From: an uncultured Eubacterium sp.
Lineage (GTDB): Bacteria; Bacillota; Clostridia; Lachnospirales; Lachnospiraceae
Length of the DNA stretch: 9,560 nucleotides
Assembly: GCA_910584795.1 (NCBI GenBank)
Contig: CAJUBZ010000030.1
Span: 1 to 9,560, forward strand
Direction: 5' to 3'
Below are positions 1-4,865 of this stretch, piece by piece. Under the pieces are notes generated by a model, which saw only the letters and a program-made list of their open reading frames with translations, was not told the DNA's origin and did not search any database. Both the position numbers and the translations under genes were made by a program. Position 1 is the stretch's first letter. Every line of letters starts with the position of its first letter.

Positions 1-1
1 A

Positions 2-25
2 AGTCCCAACTGGCTGTTGGGTACT
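2..25 (+). other. Short stem-loop upstream of the BRCT gene
   Basis: CCCAAC (5-10) pairs perfectly with GTTGGG (16-21) round a five-base loop. The stem can be extended by AGT (2-4) pairing with ACT (23-25) if T22 is bulged. No T-run follows, so it is not a convincing intrinsic terminator. It lies about 20 bases before the ribosome binding site of the next gene and could be the end of an upstream transcript or a leader structure. Function is unknown. Confidence 0.4.
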
Positions 26-63
26 GAAACCCTACACTTATATATTAGGAGGAGACTGAGACT

Positions 64-309
64 ATGAGTACAAATAATACTATTTTTGCAGGAAAAACAA
101 TCGTGGCAACCGGAAAACTTCAGAATTACACCCGTGATGAGATTCAGATGAAAATCATGTCACTGGGAGCAAAGGCGGCATCCTCCGTCAGCAGGAAGAC
201 GGATTACCTGATCGTCGGGGAAAAGGCAGGCAGCAAGCTGGCGAAAGCGCAACAGCTTGGTGTGACAATCCTTACTGAACAGGAATTTGAGGAGATGCTG
301 GCATCCTGA
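64..309 (+). CDS. Stand-alone BRCT domain protein
   Basis: This 81-residue protein consists of essentially one BRCT domain of the kind found at the C-terminus of bacterial NAD-dependent DNA ligase (LigA). The hallmarks are visible in order: the opening FAGKTIVATGKL (residues 8-19), a TRDE turn, LGAKAASSVSRKTDYLIVGE (34-53), GSKLAKAQQLGV (56-67) and a final EQEFEEML helix. BRCT domains of this type bind DNA ends or phosphate groups; no nucleotidyltransferase or other ligase domain is present, so it is not a ligase. The start is supported by AGGAGG at 47-52 with an ATG at 64. Such orphan BRCT proteins occur among accessory genes of clostridial conjugative elements (from memory), where a role in DNA processing or protein-DNA scaffolding is plausible but unproven. 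It is separated from the next gene by 152 bases containing a terminator-like hairpin, so it may be its own transcript or the end of an upstream operon. Confidence 0.9.
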   Translation: MSTNNTIFAGKTIVATGKLQNYTRDEIQMKIMSLGAKAASSVSRKTDYLIVGEKAGSKLAKAQQLGVTILTEQEFEEMLAS

Positions 310-362
310 TGGACAGAGAATTTTATAAGACATGACAGAATTATGATTATAAAGTTCTGTAA

Positions 363-399
363 CAGCAAATGCTGCCTATACATATGGATCAGCAAATGC
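363..399 (+). repeat. Ten-base direct repeat in the BRCT-YodL intergenic region
   Basis: The ten bases CAGCAAATGC occur at 363-372 and again at 390-399, with starts 27 bases apart. The first copy is followed by TG and so forms a small dyad CAGCA-AA-TGCTG. CTGCC at 372-376 is complementary to GGCAG inside the downstream terminator stem (413-417), so a competing pairing is possible. This could belong to an attenuation system or be chance. A second weak dyad, ACAGAATT (335-342) against AGTTCTGT (353-360), lies just upstream. Confidence 0.4.
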
Positions 400-407
400 A
401 AAACAAC

Positions 408-438
408 AGCGGGGCAGTGGTTTGATACTGCTCCGTTT
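408..438 (+). terminator. Intrinsic terminator-like hairpin before the YodL gene
   Basis: GGGGCAGT (411-418) pairs with ACTGCTCC (427-434), with one G-T pair, round an eight-base loop. Three further pairs extend the base of the stem (A408-T437, G409-T436, C410-G435). The stem is preceded by an A-rich stretch (400-406) and runs into TTTT (436-439). It ends about ten bases before the GGAGG of the next gene, so it would either terminate the BRCT transcript or act as an attenuator controlling the YodL-YkgJ operon. Confidence 0.6.
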
Positions 439-461
439 TCATGGAATGGAGGAATGAGACA

Positions 462-1199
462 ATGAAGGTATCCATTTATCAGGTGGTGCCGGAACTGGAT
501 GAGAAAGGGATTTTGTTCCGGGATTTAGCCTGTGCAGTAAAAGCAGGGGACGGCAGGGTTCCGTCAGAAATTTATGAGTGCATCTACAGTGGGGAGCTTC
601 CGGTGACAGATCCGGAGCAGGTCTTTGTGATATGCAACGGTAAGCATCCGGAAGGGTATAAAGGACATTCGCTGTCCGTATCGGATGTGGTGGAATTTCA
701 GTATGAAACAGGAGAAAAGAAAACTTTTTTCTGTGATTCATGGGGATTCCCGGAGGTTGCGTTTGATGCCAATAAAACCATGCTGCAGATTAGCAATCAT
801 GACTATCAGTATGTGCAGGAATACCGCAGGATGGTCAGGGTATATTTCATGACCGCAGACGGACTGCAGGACCGGTTCTGTGAGAGCCTTCTCTTCAGCC
901 GTTGCCGGTACAGCCGGTCACAGCTTGGTTACAGGCTGGAATGCCAGTCTTATGGCAGTACGGAACCGCAGATTTTTGTGTTTTCGGAATACCCACGGGT
1001 GATAGTGACAGAGAGTATAACCGTTTTTCCAGAAAAACGTCTGTATGAACCGGAAAATACGGAGAACGGTTTACTGTGTTACCCGCTGGATGATGGCAGG
1101 AATCTAGACATTGTGTGCAAATGGCTGAAAGACAGCAACTGTAAATACGAGGAACTAATGGTTCAAAATGAAACGATTGGAGGAAAACAGGATGAATGA
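462..1199 (+). CDS. YodL-domain accessory protein
   Basis: A 245-residue soluble protein. Residues about 1-105 resemble the YodL domain, a small domain found in Bacillus YodL and in polyvalent proteins of mobile elements: MKVSIYQVVPE, a segment EIYECIYSGELP (36-47), then GKHPEGYKGHSLSVSDVVEF (60-79), where the GHSLSVSDVV core is the most recognisable element. The biochemical function of the domain is not known. Residues 115-245 form a second region (YRRMVRVYFMT, then WLKDSNCKYEEL) that I do not recognise. The start is placed at 462, because GGAGG at 448-452 sits nine bases before it; the in-frame ATG at 441 lies upstream of that site. The stop overlaps the start of the next gene by eight bases, so the two are translationally coupled. 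No membrane segment or signal peptide is visible. Confidence 0.75.
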   Translation: MKVSIYQVVPELDEKGILFRDLACAVKAGDGRVPSEIYECIYSGELPVTDPEQVFVICNGKHPEGYKGHSLSVSDVVEFQYETGEKKTFFCDSWGFPEVAFDANKTMLQISNHDYQYVQEYRRMVRVYFMTADGLQDRFCESLLFSRCRYSRSQLGYRLECQSYGSTEPQIFVFSEYPRVIVTESITVFPEKRLYEPENTENGLLCYPLDDGRNLDIVCKWLKDSNCKYEELMVQNETIGGKQDE

Positions 1200-1932
1200 G
1201 AGAATAAAAAATGTAATGGAGTGTATGGAGAACCAGCGGATGGAGCTGGATGATACGCTGCCCTTTTCCTGTACCCACTGTGGCGGCTGCTGCGTGCATC
1301 AGGAGGAGCTTTTGTTAAATCCACTGGATTTATTTCGGATGGCAGTATATCTGGGAATCACGGTAGAACAATGGCTGGACCGGTACGGGGAATGCTATAT
1401 CGGAGAGGACAGCCGGATGCCGATTCTGCGGATTCGCCCCCAGGGGGAAACAAGGCGGTGTCCTTTGCTAAAAAATAATAAGTGCAGCGTTCATAAGGTG
1501 AAACCTTCTGTCTGCGGCTTATACCCGCTGGGCAGGTCCGTCCGCTATGCAATGGACAAACAGGGAAAACCGGATTTGGAAAAATCAGAAGTGATTTATT
1601 TTCATGGCGGATGTTTCTGCGGCAGCCGGAACGGACACCAGACTGTGCGGGAATGGCTGGAGGAATTTCATTTGCTGGAAAGTGAGTCCTTTTTTCTTCA
1701 GTGGAGCTATGTGATTATGGAAACAAGCCAGTTTTTACAGCGGCTGGAAAAAGTGGTTACAAACAAGGATATCATGATGATGGTGTGGAACATGGTCTTC
1801 GGGATTCTATATGCCAGGTATGATACCGGAAAAGAGTTCCAGCCCCAGTTTGAGCAGAATGTGAAACAGTTAAAAGAACATATTGCAGACATAGAAAGAT
1901 TGGGGGTGCAGGCTTATGGCAGAAGAATATAA
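1192..1932 (+). CDS. YkgJ-type cysteine cluster protein (metal or Fe-S binding)
   Basis: A 246-residue protein whose N-terminal 145 residues match the YkgJ / CxxCxGxCC cysteine cluster family. Cysteines occur at 27, 30, 33 and 34 (SCTHCGGCCVHQ), then C90 (RRCPLL), C98 (NKCSVH), C108 (PSVCGLYPLGR) and C141/C143 (GGCFCG). These probably coordinate zinc or an iron-sulfur cluster; the biological role of the family is poorly defined. Residues 155-246 are helical and cysteine-free, and may be a partner-binding or regulatory tail. The start at 1192 is chosen because GGAGG at 1179-1183 precedes it by eight bases; the in-frame ATG at 1168 lies upstream of that site. It overlaps the YodL gene by eight bases and the following gene by seventeen, so the three form one operon. 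Family members of this kind recur beside YodL and BRCT genes in clostridial mobile elements (from memory). Confidence 0.8.
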   Translation: MNERIKNVMECMENQRMELDDTLPFSCTHCGGCCVHQEELLLNPLDLFRMAVYLGITVEQWLDRYGECYIGEDSRMPILRIRPQGETRRCPLLKNNKCSVHKVKPSVCGLYPLGRSVRYAMDKQGKPDLEKSEVIYFHGGCFCGSRNGHQTVREWLEEFHLLESESFFLQWSYVIMETSQFLQRLEKVVTNKDIMMMVWNMVFGILYARYDTGKEFQPQFEQNVKQLKEHIADIERLGVQAYGRRI

Positions 1933-2551
1933 TAACAACCAGATTATCCGAAAAGACGCCAAAGGATGTTTTGTGGAGAGCCTGAATGACTTCTTTGAAG
2001 TGGGGAAGATGCATCTGGTATTTGCTTCCTATGATGTGAACCTCCCATCCGGGCAGCGTCAGACCAATAACATCCATATCTTTATCGGGGTGGATGAGCT
2101 GCAGGAAATCTGCCGGAAACTTGGCTGTGGGGAACTGCAGTATATGTTAAAGCAGCAGAGGCAGTCAGGAGATTACAATAAGCCGCTGTTAGAATGGCTT
2201 GGCGGCACGTCGGCAGAGAAACTGGCACAGAGGGGGCGGAGCCGGACAGATGGGAAGAGTTTGTCCAGAACGGCAAAGCTCCTTGCAGGCAAAAAATCAG
2301 ATTTTCTTTTTATCGCAGATAGTGGACCGGGGGAGCAGAATGCCCAGGGGCTGATTGTCCCGCGGTTCAGCGGCAGACCGGAGAATCATGTGTCGGTCAG
2401 TATGACATGGGATTCTTTGAGTGAGCTGTTTTTGCTGACGAAGGAGAATTATCAGGCATGGCTGTCGGCAAAGTACCTGAAGGATATGATGGTACAGCAG
2501 GCAGAGCAGAAACAACAGCAGGGCAGTCAGTATCAGCGGAATGTTGGGTAG
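1916..2551 (+). CDS. Unrecognised soluble protein of the YodL-YkgJ operon
   Basis: I do not recognise a family for this 211-residue protein. The N-terminal third (KGCFVESLNDFFEVGKMHLVFASYDVN, then NNIHIFIGVDELQEICRKL) reads as mixed strands and helices. The middle (about 85-125) is basic (RGRSRTDGKSLSRTAKLLAGKK) and could contact nucleic acid. The C-terminus is a glutamine-rich tail (VQQAEQKQQQGSQYQRN). There is no signal peptide or membrane segment. The start at 1916 has a G-rich but imperfect site (GGGGGTG, 1902-1908) and overlaps the preceding gene by seventeen bases, so it is probably translated by coupling. The tight linkage suggests a shared process with the YkgJ-like and YodL proteins, most likely an accessory function of a mobile element, but nothing in the sequence identifies it. 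Confidence 0.75.
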   Translation: MAEEYNNNQIIRKDAKGCFVESLNDFFEVGKMHLVFASYDVNLPSGQRQTNNIHIFIGVDELQEICRKLGCGELQYMLKQQRQSGDYNKPLLEWLGGTSAEKLAQRGRSRTDGKSLSRTAKLLAGKKSDFLFIADSGPGEQNAQGLIVPRFSGRPENHVSVSMTWDSLSELFLLTKENYQAWLSAKYLKDMMVQQAEQKQQQGSQYQRNVG

Positions 2552-2606
2552 GATAGAGTTTGGATGAAGGCAGGAAAATATTTTGCCTTGCGGATTTCAA
2601 AGTGAG

Positions 2607-2647
2607 TATGAGGGATTCTGGTTCTTGATGAGCTGGAGTCCCTCATA
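2607..2647 (+). other. Long RNA hairpin, 18 pairs
   Basis: Bases 2607-2624 pair with 2630-2647 round the five-base loop TTGAT without a single unpaired position. The outer nine pairs (TATGAGGGA with TCCCTCATA) are perfect, and the inner nine include four G-U pairs (2616-2638, 2619-2635, 2620-2634, 2622-2632). Those pairs hold only in plus-strand RNA; the opposite strand would have A-C mismatches. Only a weak T-run follows (ATTTTA, 2658-2663), so it is a poor intrinsic terminator. It lies between the end of the YodL operon and the next gene, in the 155-base gap 2552-2706. Confidence 0.7.
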
Positions 2648-2689
2648 TGTTAGTATGATTTTATGTGGTGTAATCTTTGCGGATGTGTT

Positions 2690-2695
2690 TATAAT
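2690..2695 (+). promoter_or_regulatory. Candidate -10 element for the small helical protein gene
   Basis: A perfect TATAAT lies 27 bases before the chosen start at 2722. No good -35 hexamer is seen at the right distance. A TG at 2686-2687 is near, though not exactly at, the extended -10 position. The assignment rests mainly on the -10 match and its place after a gap that follows the upstream operon. Confidence 0.4.
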
Positions 2696-2721
2696 ATAAA
2701 GAAAGAATGGAGGAATTAGCT

Positions 2722-3057
2722 ATGCAGAATCAAGTATGGGAACAGGTTATAGAATTTCTTAACAGACTTCGTTGTGAAAATGTATCACGGAATACGGCAG
2801 TTAAAATTCCAGAGTATGAGGATGTGCAGAGGGAATCGGAGGCGCTGCGTGAAAAATGTGAAGAGATGATACAGAAACTTTCCAGTAAGGAGCAGCAGAT
2901 ATTTTTGGAGTGGATGGCAAAAGCGGAAGATATGCTCTCGCTGGAAGGGCAGAAAGCGTACTGCCAGGGATATGTGGACTGTATTCTTCTTCTGAGCGGG
3001 TTCGGTTTGCTTCGGCAGGACATCTCGCCAGAAGAGCTTATGGAGAAGTTGCAATAA
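2722..3057 (+). CDS. Small unrecognised helical protein
   Basis: A 111-residue, mostly helical, charged protein. It starts MQNQVWEQVIEFLNRL, continues with a glutamate- and lysine-rich stretch (EDVQRESEALREKCEEMIQKLSSKEQQIFLEWMAKAEDML) that could form a helical hairpin or coiled coil, and ends with YCQGYVDCILLLSGFGLL and an acidic tail. The overall shape recalls small clostridial proteins of unknown function of the DUF6809 type (about 100 residues, helical, a glycine-containing hydrophobic helix near the end), but that is a weak resemblance. The start at 2722 is preferred over the in-frame ATG at 2707 because GGAGG at 2709-2713 lies eight bases before it. It has a plausible -10 upstream and a strong terminator downstream, so it is probably a single-gene transcript. 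Confidence 0.7.
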   Translation: MQNQVWEQVIEFLNRLRCENVSRNTAVKIPEYEDVQRESEALREKCEEMIQKLSSKEQQIFLEWMAKAEDMLSLEGQKAYCQGYVDCILLLSGFGLLRQDISPEELMEKLQ

Positions 3058-3106
3058 TTATAGTCTTGCATCGTTGGGAGATGCTGATATGTGAAGATAT
3101 ATGAAT

Positions 3107-3155
3107 AAAAGGTAAGGGCAAGCTGATCTTTTGTAAAAGTGTTCCCTTACCTTTT
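3107..3155. terminator. Bidirectional intrinsic terminator between convergent genes
   Basis: AAAAGGTAAGGG (3107-3118) is the exact inverted complement of CCCTTACCTTTT (3144-3155), a perfect 12-bp stem. The 25-base interior contains a small nested dyad (CTTTT at 3128-3132 against AAAAG at 3135-3139). Each arm ends in four Ts when read outward (CCTTTTGTTT on plus, CCTTTTATTC on minus), so it can serve both the rightward gene ending at 3057 and the leftward gene ending at 3163. Confidence 0.85.
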
Positions 3156-3162
3156 GTTTGGT

Positions 3163-3498
3163 TTATGAATTGGTTTCGTCATCGGATAGCAGTGCTTCCG
3201 TAGTAGCGAGAATTACTTTAAGCTGCTTCTGATTGCAGCGTGTAAGCAGACGTTCGATTTGCTGGTATGTATTATCCGTTATGTTTTGGTTTGGATAGAT
3301 GACCGTATCTGCTGACAGATTAAAATAATGTATCACTCTCTCAAAAATTTCATAACTGGGATTATTTCGAAACCGTTCAAGGTCTTTTAAGTATGATAAA
3401 GAAATATCCAGTATTTCTGCTAATTCTGCCTGGGTAAGTTTTTTGTTCATTCGTGCATTTTTTAATACGATGCCGAACTGTTTTGGTTCATAAGTCAT
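3163..3498 (-). CDS. Small XRE-family HTH transcriptional regulator
   Basis: A 111-residue cytoplasmic DNA-binding protein with an N-terminal Cro/C1-type helix-turn-helix at about residues 8-65: FGIVLKNARMNKKLTQAELAEILDISLSYLKDLERFRNNPSYEIFERVIHYFNL. The recognition helix would be SLSYLKDLERFR. Residues 75-105 (YQQIERLLTRCNQKQLKVILATTEALL) form a short C-terminal helical segment common in repressors of Lachnospiraceae mobile elements, likely for dimerisation. The minus-strand start at 3498 has AGGAAG (3506-3511) upstream. The gene is convergent with the small helical protein gene, shares its terminator, and its promoter lies inside an inverted repeat (3506-3600), which suggests autoregulation. 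It is AT-rich like the sequence to its right and may mark the start of the right-hand module, either as that module's regulator or as an unrelated accessory repressor. Confidence 0.88.
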   Translation of the reverse strand: MTYEPKQFGIVLKNARMNKKLTQAELAEILDISLSYLKDLERFRNNPSYEIFERVIHYFNLSADTVIYPNQNITDNTYQQIERLLTRCNQKQLKVILATTEALLSDDETNS

Positions 3499-3505
3499 GG
3501 CACAA

Positions 3506-3600
3506 CTTCCTATAAAAGTATGTTACTACCATATGTTTAGAATGTAAAAATGGTGGGGCAATACTTTATTGGAGCGGTGTTAACATACTTTTGGAGGAAG
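3506..3600. repeat. Compound inverted repeat round the XRE gene promoter
   Basis: AAAAGTATGTTA (3514-3525) recurs as its exact inverse TAACATACTTTT (3581-3592), and after two non-matching positions the outer six bases match too: CTTCCT (3506-3511) against AGGAAG (3595-3600). The arms are 20 bases with 18 matching, separated by 55 bases. The left arm contains the ribosome binding site and the putative -10 of the XRE gene. It could be a pair of operator sites for the repressor; in a longer minus-strand transcript starting right of 3600, it could instead form a hairpin that hides the ribosome binding site. Confidence 0.6.
3520..3548 (-). promoter_or_regulatory. Candidate promoter of the XRE gene
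   Basis: Read on the minus strand, TTTACA (3543-3548, five of six to consensus) and TAACAT (3520-3525, four of six) are separated by exactly 17 bases. Transcription would begin near 3513, giving a very short leader that starts at the ribosome binding site. The -10 lies wholly within the left arm of the inverted repeat, so bound repressor would block it. Confidence 0.45.
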
Positions 3601-3919
3601 GTGCTGGAGAATAGAGTAGGGAACGGATTGTAGAGATTGAAAGAACTTTTGTGTTTGGCAAATGATAAAAAAGAATATGGGAATGTTGCAGACGAGTTTC
3701 ATAAATTGTGAGAATAGCTGTAAAATATACTGATACATGATACATAGGGACAGAAGAGTGACGAGTATTTCAGTTAATTCGGAGACCAATGGATAAATTT
3801 ATGATGCATCAGATAGGTTGACGGTATAATTTTGATTTGGGATTAGAAATGTATGTGAAGGGATAAAATTAGGAAACGACAGGTCGCTTTGTAGTTAGAT
3901 AAAGTATGATACAGCCATA
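3601..3919. other. AT-rich stretch without a supported gene
   Basis: No open frame here has a ribosome binding site plus protein-like composition. A minus-strand open frame over 3580-3789 gives a hydrophobic, low-complexity product with no recognisable domain, and I do not accept it. In one plus-strand frame about 15 codons (about 3619-3663) read as RERIVEIERTFVFGK before a stop, which might be a remnant of a decayed gene but is too short to judge. The heptamer TGATACA occurs three times, twice in tandem (3731-3744) and once at 3907-3913. No tRNA, CRISPR or insertion-sequence end is visible. Confidence 0.5.
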
Positions 3920-3947
3920 TTGTATTATAAACCTTAAGGTTTATAAT
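3920..3947 (+). promoter_or_regulatory. Promoter with overlapping palindromic operator
   Basis: TTGTAT (3920-3925, four of six to the -35 consensus) and a perfect TATAAT (3942-3947) are 16 bases apart, with a transcript start expected near 3954 and a GGAG site at 3963-3966. Bases 3924-3947 form a perfect 24-bp palindrome centred on ACCTTAAGGT (3931-3940), covering the spacer and the whole -10. A dimeric HTH protein bound there would occlude RNA polymerase. The natural candidate is the regulator encoded immediately downstream. A second possible -10, TATACT, lies at 3953-3958. Confidence 0.75.
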
Positions 3948-3972
3948 TTAGTTATACTGATAGGAGTAAGAT

Positions 3973-4863
3973 ATGACAACATCAGATATGATAAGGCAAT
4001 TATGTGAGAAGAAGAATATTAGTTTGGCCGAGCTATGTAGACGTATCGGGCAAACACCACAGAATTTTAATAAAAAATTGAAGCGCAATACAGTTTCTCT
4101 GGAAGAAATGATGTTAATCGCAGAGGTATTGGATGTCGGATATGAGCAAGTATTTATATTGTCGGAAGGTGAAAAAGTTGGGATATGCAAAGAGATGAAG
4201 TGGGGGGATTTTTATATGGAAGATAAAAATAAAATATCTTCACAAGTGACAGATGTTACGTTATCTGCTGCAGGTTCCCTTGTAGGTTTTGTAATTGGGG
4301 GTCCAATTGGAGCTGTTGTTGGTAGTGCTACAACGCCAACAACAAAACTAGCTTATCAGTTGATTTGTTCATGGAATGACAGACGTAAAGCAAGAATTAC
4401 AAATATTGTTGAACAGGCATTTGTTAATTCGGGAAGAAGCGATGAAGATATTTTTCATGAATTATTAGAAAATTCAGAATGGACAGATTCTATTATTTCT
4501 ATGATTCAGCAGTTAGTTTTTACTGATCCAGAGTTAGATGGATTATTTGCTGGAATTATGGCATCAGCTATAAGAACAGGAGATGAGCATGAAAGAAATC
4601 GATTGATAGTTTTAAATAGTTCTATTAAAGGATTGAATAAGGTTCAAGTTCTGATTATTAGGTATATATATGATAATGGCGGTAAATTATCTGCAGTGAA
4701 TATTTCAAAAATGGTAAATGTGCCAGAATTGGAATTAAGAAATGCTGTTAGAGATTTGGAACTTAGAGGAATGATTATTGATAATGGAGAAGAACCTACA
4801 GTTTGGAAATTACGAGAGTTAGGACTGGCGGTGGCTAAGGCTATTAATGTATTGGAGGTGTAG
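3973..4863 (+). CDS. HTH regulator with glycine-rich hydrophobic middle and C-terminal winged-helix-like domain
   Basis: A 296-residue protein, first gene of the right-hand operon. Residues 5-62 form a Cro/C1-like helix-turn-helix (IRQLCEKKNISLAELCRRIGQTPQNFNKKLKRNTVSLEEMMLIAEVL). Residues about 94-132 are hydrophobic and glycine-rich (AAGSLVGFVIGGPIGAVVGSA, then TPTTKLAYQLI), a glycine-zipper-like segment that could pack helices together or insert in a membrane. Residues 140-225 are helical (LLENSEWTDSIISMIQQLVFTDPELDGLFAGIMASAI), with faint resemblance to Abi-alpha/DUF4393-type proteins. Residues 225-292 look like a winged helix (IIRYIYDNGGKLSAVNISKMVNV, then LRNAVRDLELRGMIIDNG). It probably senses something and represses its own operon through the palindrome at 3924-3947. 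The start is backed by TAGGAG (3961-3966). Its stop touches the start region of the next gene, implying coupling. A membrane-associated or defence role is an alternative. Confidence 0.8.
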   Translation: MTTSDMIRQLCEKKNISLAELCRRIGQTPQNFNKKLKRNTVSLEEMMLIAEVLDVGYEQVFILSEGEKVGICKEMKWGDFYMEDKNKISSQVTDVTLSAAGSLVGFVIGGPIGAVVGSATTPTTKLAYQLICSWNDRRKARITNIVEQAFVNSGRSDEDIFHELLENSEWTDSIISMIQQLVFTDPELDGLFAGIMASAIRTGDEHERNRLIVLNSSIKGLNKVQVLIIRYIYDNGGKLSAVNISKMVNVPELELRNAVRDLELRGMIIDNGEEPTVWKLRELGLAVAKAINVLEV

Positions 4864-4865
4864 TG

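Noticed and set aside
439..741. Minus-strand open frame of 100 codons opposite the YodL gene
   Set aside because: It lies antisense to a well-supported gene with a good start, and its proline- and histidine-rich composition is typical of a frame shadow.
895..1299. Minus-strand open frame of 134 codons
   Set aside because: It spans the junction of two well-supported plus-strand genes in antisense and shows no domain.
3731..3744. Tandem TGATACA heptamers as an iteron or CRISPR-like array
   Set aside because: There are only two tandem copies and one distant copy, with no replication gene and no regular spacers.
3580..3789. Minus-strand open frame of 69 codons
   Set aside because: Its product is hydrophobic and low-complexity without a recognisable domain, it has no convincing ribosome binding site, and it overlaps the XRE inverted repeat.
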